DNA from: Chitinophagaceae bacterium
GTDB taxonomy: Bacteria > Bacteroidota > Bacteroidia > Chitinophagales > Chitinophagaceae
Direction: 5' to 3'
Assembly (NCBI GenBank): GCA_947452965.1
Contig: CANGEW010000014.1
Coordinates: 1-51,680, forward strand
Length of the DNA: 51,680 nt
The notes below the pieces were generated by a model. It was not told the origin of the DNA. It searched no databases and was given only the letters and a program-made list of their open reading frames with translations. Positions 9,640-17,765 of this stretch are shown here, piece after piece; position 1 is the stretch's first letter; each line of letters begins with the position of its first letter. The position numbers and the translations under genes were made by a program.

Positions 9640-10857
9640 TCAACTAACCAGTTTATTATTTGCTGTGAAATTATTTTTAAACCCTCTACATAAAAAAAGA
9701 AAAACAAGACAGTAAACACCCGAACTAATGAGTGCTGCTGATAATGCTCCATATAAAGGCACAATAAAAAAATCTAATCCTAAAACAAGAACCAAACCTA
9801 GTACATCGCCCATAAATATCTTTCTGATATTTCGCTTACCTATGTAAACTGAGTTTAATAATGTAAGTAGTGAAAGTGACACAAAACCAGGTAAAAAAAT
9901 CAACATATAGGTTTGCATTTCTTTGAACGGAGCACCAAATAAAAATGGATATAGCATACAACCAGAAAAAGCTAATAAGAAAGCCCCAATGAAAATCACA
10001 ACAACATAAGGCAACACTAATTTTACCCAATCTTTATATTCCATTGTGCCGGATGCAATAAAGGGTATAATTGTAGAGCTCACTATAGAAGAAAAGTAAA
10101 TAAAATATTGACCAACCTTACCACACTGAACATAATTGCTTACCACGACAGGATTACAATAATATTCCACAAAAAAATTATCGACTCTTATAAAACAAAA
10201 ATATATCAATGATGATATCATTAACGATCCCCCATATTTTATGAATGATACTTTCGAAAAAGTTACAGCTGAATCATTATTTTTTTCAAAACTAACCATC
10301 AGCAGTAAACTTCCTTGAATACAAAAAAGAATAGCGTATCCCATTAGGGCTACCTGAATAATTTTTTGAAACTGAAAAAAAAGTAAGCCCCATAATAAAA
10401 GTAAATACAAGCCATTAGTAATGAGTAAGATCTTATTTTGAATGTTAAATTTTTTTAAAGCAGATAGTATCCCCTGAAATAAAATCATCATCAGATTACC
10501 AATAATAAATAAAACACAGGCATATAAAGTTTGGACGCTTGAGAAGTGTATATCAAAAAACAAAATAAAAAATAATATACCTAGCAAAACAATAGCAACC
10601 AGTATCAGCAACTTTACAAATATAGAATGTATACTTTTTACATATTCTCTATTCTTTGATATCCATTCTATTGCTGAATAATCTAATCCAAGACTAAAAA
10701 AGAATGCGATAAAATTCAAAATATATAACTCATTAAAATAAAATCCACTTTGAGAGGCCCCAAAAATTCTTACTAAAAGAATATTTATAAAAAAAACCAA
10801 AGCATGATTTAACAATTTTCCAACTAAGTTTTGCCTAAGCAAAAGAGCAAGATTCAT
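9640..10857 (-). CDS. Polysaccharide/oligosaccharide flippase family membrane protein
   Basis: A 405-residue polytopic protein with about twelve hydrophobic helices, beginning MNLALLLRQNLVGKLLNHALVFFINILLVR. This N-terminus resembles the Wzx/RfbX/PST branch of the MOP flippase superfamily, which moves lipid-linked sugars across the inner membrane. No glycosyltransferases lie next to it, so its cargo is unknown. The neighbours point to general envelope work: an NlpC/P60 lipoprotein follows after 7 bases, and tpiA and a GlmU-like protein precede it in the same direction. ATG start at 10857, 29 bases after tpiA. Confidence 0.8.
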   Translation of the reverse strand: MNLALLLRQNLVGKLLNHALVFFINILLVRIFGASQSGFYFNELYILNFIAFFFSLGLDYSAIEWISKNREYVKSIHSIFVKLLILVAIVLLGILFFILFFDIHFSSVQTLYACVLFIIGNLMMILFQGILSALKKFNIQNKILLITNGLYLLLLWGLLFFQFQKIIQVALMGYAILFCIQGSLLLMVSFEKNNDSAVTFSKVSFIKYGGSLMISSLIYFCFIRVDNFFVEYYCNPVVVSNYVQCGKVGQYFIYFSSIVSSTIIPFIASGTMEYKDWVKLVLPYVVVIFIGAFLLAFSGCMLYPFLFGAPFKEMQTYMLIFLPGFVSLSLLTLLNSVYIGKRNIRKIFMGDVLGLVLVLGLDFFIVPLYGALSAALISSGVYCLVFLFLCRGFKNNFTANNKLVS

Positions 10858-10886
10858 TCGTTCATGATTTTAATACACGTAAGAGA

Positions 10887-11651
10887 TTATTTTTTTAAAC
10901 TGTTCACGATTGCAGCAAATTCAATTGCATTCAAACTAGCTCCTCCTACTAATCCTCCATCAATATCTGGTTTTGCAAAAAGTTCTTTTGCGTTAGAAGC
11001 TTTTACACTTCCACCATATAATACAGAAATCTTTTGAGCAATTTCATTTCCATACTTTGAAGCAATTACATTTCTGATATGGGCATGCATTTCCTGAGCC
11101 TGTTCACTTGAAGCCGTTTTGCCCGTACCGATGGCCCAAATGGGTTCGTATGAAATAATAATCCTACCAATCTGATCTTCATTTAGATGAAATAAAGAAG
11201 CTTTTAATTGATCGGTCACATAATTATTTTGTGTAGATGCTTCTCTTATTTGCAAGGGCTCACCGCAACAAAATATGGGGGTCAAGTCATATTCAAACGC
11301 TCGGTTCAATTTCTCAACTAGTAAAGCGGGCGTTTCATGATAGTATTCTCTTCTTTCACTATGACCAATAATTACATACTGAATCCCTATTCCACGAAGC
11401 ATTGCTGCACTAATTTCACCTGTAAAAGCGCCATTATTATTTGCAGACACATTTTGAGCGGAAACAAAAAAGTGGGGAATGTCTTTTAACTGATTTTGTA
11501 TGTTTAATAAATAGATATATGGAACCGCTACAATCATTTGTTGATGATCTTGTAAATTAATTGATTGACATAATAGATCTTCAATTAATTGTTGAGTCTC
11601 CGACAAGCTTAAATTCATTTTCCAATTCGCTGCAGCAATTTGTTGACGCAT
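10887..11651 (-). CDS. tpiA: Triose-phosphate isomerase
   Basis: Interconverts dihydroxyacetone phosphate and glyceraldehyde 3-phosphate in the cytoplasm. The 254-residue protein has the substrate-binding Asn-Trp-Lys at NWKMN (Lys11), the catalytic His in VIIGHSERR, and the catalytic Glu in ISYEPIWAIGTGKTAS. The phosphate-binding loops are LYGGSVKASN and DGGLVGGASL. Length and motifs are those of a complete enzyme. It starts 7 bases after the GlmU-like gene and is followed by the flippase gene, so it is probably translated from a shared message. Confidence 0.98.
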   Translation of the reverse strand: MRQQIAAANWKMNLSLSETQQLIEDLLCQSINLQDHQQMIVAVPYIYLLNIQNQLKDIPHFFVSAQNVSANNNGAFTGEISAAMLRGIGIQYVIIGHSERREYYHETPALLVEKLNRAFEYDLTPIFCCGEPLQIREASTQNNYVTDQLKASLFHLNEDQIGRIIISYEPIWAIGTGKTASSEQAQEMHAHIRNVIASKYGNEIAQKISVLYGGSVKASNAKELFAKPDIDGGLVGGASLNAIEFAAIVNSLKK

Positions 11652-11658
11652 ATAAATT

Positions 11659-12711
11659 TTAATTTTCTGTTTGATACAAATTTTTCAGTTTATCAATCTG
11701 ATCCATTGACAATGTTTTATTCTTTAATTTCATCCAATTCTCGATATCCCTCAATGCTTTTGAAAAATCATATTTTTCATTACCCCAAGTAAAATCTGGA
11801 ATATTAACAGGCGGGAAGCCTCTTTCGAAAATATTGCATGATACCCCCACGATTGTTCCTGTATTAAATGAAGTATTGATAGCCGCCCTGCTATAATCAC
11901 CCATAATAAGTCCCGCTTTATTCCCTACTTTAATTGAAGAAGACGATTGATCTATTTTATAGGACACCTCTCCTGCCGAATTTTTCAAGTTACTATTGGT
12001 TGTTCCAGCGCCAAGGTTACACCAGGCGCCAAGTACGCTATCTCCTAAGTATCCATAATGAGCTTTATTGCTGTATTGCATCATAATTGAATTTTTTATC
12101 TCACCTCCTGCTACACAAAACGGACCAATAGATGTTGCACCATAAATAGTTGCCCCCATTTTAATAACCGACTCTTCACCTAATGAAAAAGGCCCTCTAA
12201 TAAAAACTCCTTCCATGATGTGAGCATTTTTCCCAATGTAGATAGGCCCATTATTTGCATTTAACATACAATGATTAACAATAGCTCCTTTCTCTATGAA
12301 AATATTTTTTTCGTTTTGAATAGCATTAGAAGCATGAATTGGCTGTGAAGTCCTACCATGAGTCAGTATTTCAAAATCGTGGTTAAGCGCCCATTCATTT
12401 TTTTGGAAAATATCCCACGGATAGTTAAGAATTTTTATTTCGTCGCTTTCCTCAATTACATTGCCATTTTTGGCTAACGCTAAAATTGATTTGTAATTAT
12501 TTTTGGTAGGTATCACATTTGCCGGCACCTTAATCACTTCTTCAGAGATTGAATCAGAAAAAGAAAGTTGTCCAACTGAATCCAGTTGTAAAAGTTGCGC
12601 CCATTTCTCTTCGATCGTAAGAATACCCACTCTAATATCAGAAACATGTCGAGTTGAAGAAAATGGCTTCAACCCTTGTTTACAATGATGATCGTCGAGA
12701 TAAATTAGCAT
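11659..12711 (-). CDS. GlmU-like putative sugar nucleotidyltransferase (NTP_transf_4 plus left-handed beta-helix)
   Basis: A 350-residue protein. The N-terminus (YLDDHHCKQGLKPFSSTRHVSDIRVGILTIEEKW) matches the pattern of the NTP_transf_4 domain, which replaces the usual GxGTRM pyrophosphorylase signature. The second half contains hexapeptide-repeat sequence (INHCMLNANNGPIYIGKNAHI, VFIRGPFSLGEESVIKMGA) that would form a left-handed beta-helix, as in GlmU. AGTTNSNLKN is a GlmU-like acetyltransferase segment. The product is often annotated as GlmU family, but its real activity is not established. In Bacteroidota it often lies beside type B L31, as here. It is the first gene of an operon with tpiA, the flippase and NlpC/P60. 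Confidence 0.82.
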   Translation of the reverse strand: MLIYLDDHHCKQGLKPFSSTRHVSDIRVGILTIEEKWAQLLQLDSVGQLSFSDSISEEVIKVPANVIPTKNNYKSILALAKNGNVIEESDEIKILNYPWDIFQKNEWALNHDFEILTHGRTSQPIHASNAIQNEKNIFIEKGAIVNHCMLNANNGPIYIGKNAHIMEGVFIRGPFSLGEESVIKMGATIYGATSIGPFCVAGGEIKNSIMMQYSNKAHYGYLGDSVLGAWCNLGAGTTNSNLKNSAGEVSYKIDQSSSSIKVGNKAGLIMGDYSRAAINTSFNTGTIVGVSCNIFERGFPPVNIPDFTWGNEKYDFSKALRDIENWMKLKNKTLSMDQIDKLKNLYQTEN

Positions 12712-12739
12712 GGGTATAAAAATAGGAATATTGTTACCA

Positions 12740-12776
12740 TTTTAAATTAAAAATCCCAACGAAATTCGTTGGGATT
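12740..12776 (-). terminator. Intrinsic terminator after rpmE2
   Basis: Near-perfect hairpin with arms AATCCCAACGAA (12752-12763) and TTCGTTGGGATT (12765-12776). On the minus strand it is followed by a T-rich run TTTTTAATTT. It lies 24 bases after the rpmE2 stop and before the GlmU-like gene. Confidence 0.85.
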
Positions 12777-12800
12777 GATGTAATCATTATTAGAAGAAAA

Positions 12801-13058
12801 TTATTTTGCTTTCTTTTCGTAACGCTTTTTGAATTTGTCGATACGACCTGCAGTATCCACTAGTACATTTTTACCAGTATAGAAAGGATGTGAAGTGTTT
12901 GAAATTTCCAATTTAATTACAGGATACTCTTGACCATCTCCTTCCCAAACGATTGTTTCACTGCTATTTGCAGTTGAACGACTTAGGAATGTATAACCAT
13001 TACTCATGTCCTTAAATACAACTGGACGATAATTTTTGGGGTGAATATTTTCTTTCAT
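12801..13058 (-). CDS. rpmE2: 50S ribosomal protein L31, type B
   Basis: An 85-residue protein starting [29 protein letters not shown] and containing the [24 protein letters not shown] region of L31. It has no cysteine, so it is the zinc-free (C-minus, type B) form. In many bacteria this form replaces the zinc-binding L31 when zinc is scarce; whether a second L31 exists elsewhere is unknown. It is a single-gene unit with its own TAnnTTTG box, a hairpin in the leader and an intrinsic terminator downstream. Confidence 0.96.
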   Translation of the reverse strand: MKENIHPKNYRPVVFKDMSNGYTFLSRSTANSSETIVWEGDGQEYPVIKLEISNTSHPFYTGKNVLVDTAGRIDKFKKRYEKKAK

Positions 13059-13115
13059 TTTTTATTTTTTATTATACGGATTTGGCCGTATAGATGAATT
13101 AAGGGTGCAAATGTA
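13059..13115 (-). promoter_or_regulatory. rpmE2 promoter box and leader hairpin
   Basis: A perfect -7 element TACATTTG is present at 13115-13108 (minus strand). No TTG occurs at the expected -33 spacing. The leader of about 40 bases contains a 7-bp hairpin TATACGG/CCGTATA (13092-13073) with a 6-base loop, placed 14 bases before the ATG. Its position suggests control of L31 translation, as with ribosomal-protein leaders in other phyla; this is inference. Confidence 0.5.
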
Positions 13116-13157
13116 AGCTATTTTATTTAAATGATTACATAAATAGTAAGAATATTA

Positions 13158-13649
13158 TCAGCTTTTCATATTTACATGTTGAAGTGCAATTCCTATATCC
13201 CAAGTTTTGCTTAAAGCTATAACTTCTTGTAAATCATCGATTTTCTTACCGGTAATTCTAATAATATCATCCATAATGGCAGCTTGAACCTTTAACCCGC
13301 TGTCCTTAATTAGTTTCACTATTTTCTTTGCGTCTTCTTGTTTAATGCCATTTCTTACAGGGATTTCTTTTTTAGTGACTTTTCCACTTACATAAGGCAC
13401 TTTGCTTAAATCGTATATTTCTGCAGCCAATCCCTGTTTCATACTTCTGCTAATCATTACATCAACAATTTGCTGAATTTTCATGTCACTATCTGCTTCA
13501 ATATTTACCTTAAACTCCTTTTTATTTAAATCAATCACAACATGAGATCCTTTAAAATCAAATCGATTGGTGATTTCTTTTGTTACAACATTAATGGCAT
13601 TATCCAAAGTTTGGATATCAACTTTACTTGAAAAATCAAATGAAGGCAT
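13158..13649 (-). CDS. yajQ: YajQ family nucleotide-binding protein (DUF520)
   Basis: A 163-residue protein that starts MPSFDFSSKVDIQTLDNAINVVTKEI and has TNRFDFKGSHVVIDLNKKE and the end segment QVQAAIMDD-like (here KVQAAIMDDIIRITGKK). These are diagnostic of the YajQ/DUF520 family, which has two ferredoxin-like domains. Some members bind cyclic di-GMP or nucleotides and interact with transcription factors; the role in Bacteroidota is not settled. The gene starts 10 bases after lgt and is probably co-transcribed with brxA and lgt. Confidence 0.93.
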   Translation of the reverse strand: MPSFDFSSKVDIQTLDNAINVVTKEITNRFDFKGSHVVIDLNKKEFKVNIEADSDMKIQQIVDVMISRSMKQGLAAEIYDLSKVPYVSGKVTKKEIPVRNGIKQEDAKKIVKLIKDSGLKVQAAIMDDIIRITGKKIDDLQEVIALSKTWDIGIALQHVNMKS

Positions 13650-13659
13650 AATTCTTTAT

Positions 13660-14988
13660 TTATTTTAATGTTAGGTTTCTTTTTTTATATATTCCAAATA
13701 AAATCAATCCGATTCCTGAAATAACTAGTAAAAAAGCAATAAACTGTGCTTGTGTTGTAGGGATTCCCAAAATTGAATACGGCTTGTTCACTCTTATCAT
13801 TTCTACTACTATCCTTTCCATGCCATTAGCTATTAAATAAATACCAAACATAACCAAAGGTGTTGCAATACGTCTTCTCAATATCCACATCAAGAGGAAA
13901 AGAATTGAACAAATAATGGTTTCGTACAAGGGTGTAGGAAATACGGGTAATGGAAGCATCCTATTATGCTCATCCATAATATCCAACATCAAAATACCAT
14001 CTTTATTTACATTTTGGGGATAGGTATAGGCAAATAAACCAACGGGCACAAAACTGGGGGCTTTGATGGCATAGTGAGGCACCACATCCAATGAAGCATA
14101 CTTTCTGTCTGTTACCACTTCGTATCTATCATGATTAATTACACTCCCTTGTAGAAAATAAGTTGTATTAGCTTGTAATGATTTTTTAAATTCACCCTCA
14201 TTGGCTAATCTTACTTTACCTGTAGCATCGGCAACATAAGCGCTATTATATATTCCCCAGTCTCCATCTCCGGAAATCTGACACCCTAATCTACCAATTG
14301 CATACGCTATCATTAAAGTTGGAGCTGCGGCATCAACAAGATGTTGAATAGCTATTTGTTTTTTACTTGCAAAAATCAAAATGGCAACAGCAGCAAGAAT
14401 AAGTCCTCCATAAAAAGTCAAACCGCTTGGAGAAAGCAAGGCCTGTAAAGGATGGCTAACAAAATCATCCCAATGTTCAAAATTATCAAAAAGTTTAGCT
14501 CCTAAAATTCCGAAAACCAGCCCTAATACAATGATATCGCCTACTCTATCATGTGGCCAAATACGAACCATTCTACGTTCTGGCTGTTTTAGTTTCACTT
14601 TATTCTTTTCCTGCCATTTGATAAATCCTAAAAAAGCTCCAAATAAAATCCCTCCTAAAAGATTGCCCTGGGAAGAAAAAATATAATCCTGCGGATTCAT
14701 ATTTTCTGGCTTGGAAAAAAACATTCCCGACAACTTATACCCAAATAAAAAACCAATAAAACCATTGGATATAATTTCATACAAACTGGCAGGTTTTCCC
14801 ACTGTGATTGTTTCCTCTAGAGGTGATAAAAGTCCAAGTTTTTCTTTTCTGCTTAACTCGAGAGAAAGCACCCATGCGGCCACCATAAATGCAATTGCAA
14901 CCAATAACCCAAAAGTATTAATGAATGACAATGATTTCCATTCTACGCCAAACAAATCTTTAAAAACGTAATACAAATTGGGATACAT
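13660..14988 (-). CDS. lgt: Prolipoprotein diacylglyceryl transferase
   Basis: Transfers diacylglycerol to the lipobox cysteine of prolipoproteins in the inner membrane. At 442 residues it is much longer than the roughly 290 of E. coli Lgt. The membrane segments and the signature region YAIGRLGCQISGDGDWG (about 229-245) identify it. The usual GRxGNFxNxE motif is changed to the GRLGCQISGDGDWG form that I associate with Bacteroidota. The extra length comes from a central basic loop (NKVKLKQPERRMVRIWPHDR, about 129-148) and about 100 residues between the signature and PVFPTPLYE (about 247-347), probably periplasmic. It lies between brxA (27 bases upstream) and yajQ (10 bases downstream). Client lipoproteins in this window include the NlpC/P60 protein. 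Confidence 0.92.
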   Translation of the reverse strand: MYPNLYYVFKDLFGVEWKSLSFINTFGLLVAIAFMVAAWVLSLELSRKEKLGLLSPLEETITVGKPASLYEIISNGFIGFLFGYKLSGMFFSKPENMNPQDYIFSSQGNLLGGILFGAFLGFIKWQEKNKVKLKQPERRMVRIWPHDRVGDIIVLGLVFGILGAKLFDNFEHWDDFVSHPLQALLSPSGLTFYGGLILAAVAILIFASKKQIAIQHLVDAAAPTLMIAYAIGRLGCQISGDGDWGIYNSAYVADATGKVRLANEGEFKKSLQANTTYFLQGSVINHDRYEVVTDRKYASLDVVPHYAIKAPSFVPVGLFAYTYPQNVNKDGILMLDIMDEHNRMLPLPVFPTPLYETIICSILFLLMWILRRRIATPLVMFGIYLIANGMERIVVEMIRVNKPYSILGIPTTQAQFIAFLLVISGIGLILFGIYKKRNLTLK

Positions 14989-15015
14989 CTGAAGTTGATT
15001 TAGTGTTGGAGTGAA

Positions 15016-15432
15016 TTAATTACAATATTGTTCAAATGCTCCTATCAAGTTTTCTGCAATCATTTGCGCACTTCTTCCTTCAATATTATGTCGCTCTATT
15101 AAATGAATCAATTGCCCATCTTTAAACAATGCAATAGCTGGAGAAGATGGAGGATACGGCAACATATATTCTCTCACTTTTTTTACAGCGTCAATGTCAA
15201 AACCAGCAAAGCTAGTGGTAATAAAATCTGGCTTTTTAGGGGTATTGTTCACCGCTAATAAAACTCCTGGCCTTGCTGTACCCGCACTACATCCACAAAC
15301 GGAATTGATCATAACCAATGCGGTTCCTTTTTGTGACATTAATTTAGTTACATCTTCTGCTGTAGTTAATTCTTGAAAGCCATTTTCTGTTAGCTCCTCT
15401 TTCATTGGGATAACAATTTCTGCTGGATACAT
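15016..15432 (-). CDS. Bacilliredoxin (BrxA/BrxB, YphP/YqiW family)
   Basis: A 138-residue thioredoxin-fold protein with a CGC active site (Cys46-Gly-Cys48) in INSVCGCSAGTARPGV, the signature of the YphP/YqiW family. In Firmicutes these proteins remove bacillithiol from mixed disulfides; some Bacteroidota also carry the family and may use bacillithiol. It lies 27 bases upstream of lgt and probably heads a brxA-lgt-yajQ operon. A perfect 10-bp AT-rich inverted repeat separates it from speA. Confidence 0.9.
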   Translation of the reverse strand: MYPAEIVIPMKEELTENGFQELTTAEDVTKLMSQKGTALVMINSVCGCSAGTARPGVLLAVNNTPKKPDFITTSFAGFDIDAVKKVREYMLPYPPSSPAIALFKDGQLIHLIERHNIEGRSAQMIAENLIGAFEQYCN

Positions 15433-15463
15433 ATGATTTGATTTAATTTTTTAAAAACGTTGT

Positions 15464-15487
15464 TTTTGTATTTGACAAAATACAAAA
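15464..15487. repeat. 10-bp inverted repeat between speA and brxA
   Basis: Arms TTTTGTATTT (15464-15473) and AAATACAAAA (15478-15487) with a GACA loop. It lies immediately after the speA stop and 31 bases before the brxA start. It could be a weak RNA hairpin or a protein-binding site for brxA. There is no clean T-run on the minus strand, so a classical terminator is not supported. Confidence 0.5.
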
Positions 15488-16897
15488 TTAATACCCTAAA
15501 ATTTTCAACATGCTTTGTGCTGATTGTTCTTTTGCATATACCCAATCTACCAATTTACCATTCTTATCGTGACCAACAATGATATGCTTGGGTGAAGGAA
15601 TCATACAATGCTTAATTCCGCCATATCCACTTATTTGATCTTGGTAAGCGCCTGTATGAAAAAACCCAACATACAATGGCTCCCCATCTCCTAACTTTGG
15701 TAGAAAGACTTCATTGATATGCTCTTCTGAATCATAATAATCATGGCTATCGCATGTGATTCCACCTAAAACAACACGCTGATATTCATTATCCCATTTA
15801 TTAATGGGCAGCATCAAAAACTTTTCTCCAATGCCCCATGTGTCTGGTAATGTTGTAATAAAAGAAGAATCAATCATATACCAGGTTTCGCGGTCATTTT
15901 GCATTTTTTGACCAATCACACTATAAATATGAGCCATACTCTCTCCAACTGTGTAGCTGCCAAATTCTGTAAAAATATTAGGCATGGGTACTTTGTTTCG
16001 AACACATGCCACTTTGATATTTCTAACAATTTCATTGATCATGAACTGGTAATCGTATTCAAAACCAAGCGAGTGTTTTATAGGAAAGCCCCCTCCAATA
16101 TTGATAGAGTCTAATTCGGGACAAATTTTCTTAAGCTGACAATACAGGTTGATTACCTTGTTTAATTCACTCCAATAGTAGATATCATCTTTAATCCCTT
16201 TGTTTAAAAAGATATGCAACATCTTTAATTGAAAACGATGTTCATTGCCTTCAATTTTATCAACATAAAACTCTAAGATATCTTTTGCGCGTATACCTAA
16301 ACGTGAAGTATAAAAGGGGAAGTTAGGCTCTTCTTCCGCAGCTACCCTAATACCTAAATTAAAGGGCACTTTTACAGACTTTATATAAGCCTTTAATTCT
16401 TCCTTATTATCCAAAATTGGAATAACATTTTTAAAGCCACTATTTAATAAGCCGGCTATTCTTTGCGTATACGGCTTTTGTTTATAACCGTTACAGATAA
16501 TAAAAGTATCCTTATTGATTTTCTTTTTGGCGTATAATTTTTTGATGATGTCTATATCATACGCATAGGATGTTTCTAAATGAATATCATTCTTTAATGC
16601 CTCTTCCACCACAAAAGAAAAGTGAGAACTTTTGGTACAATAACAATAATTATATTTTCCGGTGTACTTATGTTTTTTGAAAGCATTCGCAAACATCGTT
16701 TTTGCCTTATTGATTTGCTTACCAATTTTTGGCAAATAACTCAATTTTAATGGCGTACCATATTTGTCAATCAAGGCTTTAATATCCTGGTTATTATATT
16801 GCAAATAATCATTTACTAATTTAAAATCTTCCTGAGGAAAATTAAAGGTTTGATTTACCAGATCACTATAGGTGTTGTTCATTCCATCTTGTGCCAT
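15488..16897 (-). CDS. speA: Arginine decarboxylase (PLP-dependent, type III fold), Bacteroidota type
   Basis: A 469-residue member of the alanine-racemase-fold decarboxylases. The likely PLP lysine is Lys89 in YCYCTKSSHFSF. The glycine-rich phosphate-binding loop is INIGGGFP, and the C-terminal half carries GGITCDSHDYYDSEE and FFHTGAYQDQISGYGG, which supply the active-site Cys/Asp at the dimer interface. It would convert arginine to agmatine for polyamine synthesis. It is shorter than the 630-residue E. coli SpeA but matches the form I know from Bacteroidota. ATG at 16897. A TATCTTTG box (16935-16928) lies 30 bases upstream, just after the rplT terminator. Arginase in this window draws on the same substrate. 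Confidence 0.88.
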   Translation of the reverse strand: MAQDGMNNTYSDLVNQTFNFPQEDFKLVNDYLQYNNQDIKALIDKYGTPLKLSYLPKIGKQINKAKTMFANAFKKHKYTGKYNYCYCTKSSHFSFVVEEALKNDIHLETSYAYDIDIIKKLYAKKKINKDTFIICNGYKQKPYTQRIAGLLNSGFKNVIPILDNKEELKAYIKSVKVPFNLGIRVAAEEEPNFPFYTSRLGIRAKDILEFYVDKIEGNEHRFQLKMLHIFLNKGIKDDIYYWSELNKVINLYCQLKKICPELDSINIGGGFPIKHSLGFEYDYQFMINEIVRNIKVACVRNKVPMPNIFTEFGSYTVGESMAHIYSVIGQKMQNDRETWYMIDSSFITTLPDTWGIGEKFLMLPINKWDNEYQRVVLGGITCDSHDYYDSEEHINEVFLPKLGDGEPLYVGFFHTGAYQDQISGYGGIKHCMIPSPKHIIVGHDKNGKLVDWVYAKEQSAQSMLKILGY

Positions 16898-16949
16898 CCA
16901 AAAAAATTAGGTGTTTAAAATCGTTTACAAAGATATTATTAAGAATGAG

Positions 16950-16985
16950 AACATAAATAAAATCCGGGCACTTTAGTACCCGGAT
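16950..16985 (-). terminator. Intrinsic terminator after rplT
   Basis: Hairpin with outer arms ATCCGGG (16962-16968) and CCCGGAT (16979-16985), extended inward by T-G and AC/GT pairs to a 4-base loop. On the minus strand it is followed by TTTTATTTAT. It lies 28 bases after the rplT stop. Confidence 0.88.
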
Positions 16986-17013
16986 CATTGTTATAAAAAT
17001 TCGTTCCAATCAT

Positions 17014-17358
17014 TTATTTTACGGATGCAACTAATTTTTTGAAAGACTCAGGCTCATTCATAGCTAAATCAGCAAGTACCTTACGGTTTAAGTCGATTTT
17101 CTTTTCTGTTAATTTGTTAATGAATTGGCTGTAAGTCATACCTTCTTCTCTTACAGCAGCATTAATACGTGCAATCCATAAAGTGCGGTATTCTCTTTTC
17201 TTTAGTTTGCGACCAACATAGCTGTAAGTCAAACCTTTTTCCATTACGTTTTTCGCAACGGTGTATACATTTTTACGTTTGCCGTAATATCCTTTAGCGG
17301 CTTTAAGTATTCTTTTTCTGCGAGCTCTACTAGCTACGGCATTTACTGAACGTGGCAT
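17014..17358 (-). CDS. rplT: 50S ribosomal protein L20
   Basis: A 114-residue complete L20. It begins [33 protein letters not shown] and contains [36 protein letters not shown], the conserved core that binds 23S rRNA domain II. L20 is needed for early 50S assembly. In proteobacteria and Firmicutes it represses its own operon by binding the leader or inter-gene RNA. It lies 46 bases after rpmI and is followed by a strong terminator, so the two form a bicistronic unit. Confidence 0.98.
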   Translation of the reverse strand: MPRSVNAVASRARRKRILKAAKGYYGKRKNVYTVAKNVMEKGLTYSYVGRKLKKREYRTLWIARINAAVREEGMTYSQFINKLTEKKIDLNRKVLADLAMNEPESFKKLVASVK

Positions 17359-17404
17359 ATTTTAATTTTTTAAAGTTAATATTGAATTATGACTCCGATA
17401 GGAA

Positions 17405-17602
17405 TTATTTCATTCCTAACAAACGTTTTACGAAATGCAAGTTTGCATCGGCAACCGTACCATCGATACGCATATTACGCTTACGTTTGGTTGACTTTTT
17501 CGTTAAAATGTGACGCTTGAATGCTTTTTGGAATGTAATTTTACCTGAGCCGGTAACTTTAAAGCGCTTTTTTGCGCTACTGTTGGTTTTAACCTTTGGC
17601 AT
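17405..17602 (-). CDS. rpmI: 50S ribosomal protein L35
   Basis: A 65-residue L35 with the family start [22 protein letters not shown] and [15 protein letters not shown]. It is highly basic. It is first in the rpmI-rplT unit and has its own strong promoter and a leader of about 90 bases. In many bacteria infC lies immediately upstream; here infC is about 2.1 kb away and separated by rluF, a membrane protein gene and a terminator. Confidence 0.97.
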   Translation of the reverse strand: MPKVKTNSSAKKRFKVTGSGKITFQKAFKRHILTKKSTKRKRNMRIDGTVADANLHFVKRLLGMK

Positions 17603-17700
17603 TATATAACTTTTTTTAGTTACTCCCTGCTGGCGTTCCGAACAGACGGAAACTTATGGGGCCTTGTGGGAAATGATGAAAAGCCATTGCTTTTCGGGAC
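17603..17700 (-). promoter_or_regulatory. Structured leader of rpmI-rplT
   Basis: The stretch between the promoter and the rpmI ATG is much GC-richer than neighbouring intergenic DNA. On the minus strand it contains a 6-bp hairpin AAAAGC-AATG-GCTTTT. Closer to the ATG come GC-rich segments around GTTCGGAACGCCAGCAGGGAG. The position matches leaders through which L20 represses rpmI-rplT in other phyla; here this is inference from layout. Confidence 0.4.
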
Positions 17701-17701
17701 G

Positions 17702-17731
17702 CAAATATAGTGTTATTTTCTGAAAAAACAA
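17702..17731 (-). promoter_or_regulatory. Promoter of rpmI-rplT (Bacteroidota type)
   Basis: On the minus strand, TTG (17731-17729), a 19-base spacer and TATATTTG (17709-17702) match the Bacteroidota housekeeping promoter (TTG about -33, TAnnTTTG about -7). Transcription should start near 17695, leaving a leader of about 90 bases. This is the best promoter match in the window. Confidence 0.75.
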
Positions 17732-17753
17732 GAATAATAGATTATTTACTGTG

Positions 17754-17765
17754 CGTGTCGACACG
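17754..17765. repeat. 12-bp palindrome CGTGTCGACACG
   Basis: A perfect GC-rich palindrome in an AT-rich intergenic stretch, 23 bases upstream of the -33 element of the rpmI promoter. It could be an operator for a dimeric regulator of rpmI-rplT. One copy only was seen; function unknown. Confidence 0.4.

Noticed and set aside
9632..9764. Longer start for the NlpC/P60 gene at 9764
   Set aside because: It overlaps the flippase gene by more than 100 bases and buries the lipobox signal peptide in the middle of the protein.
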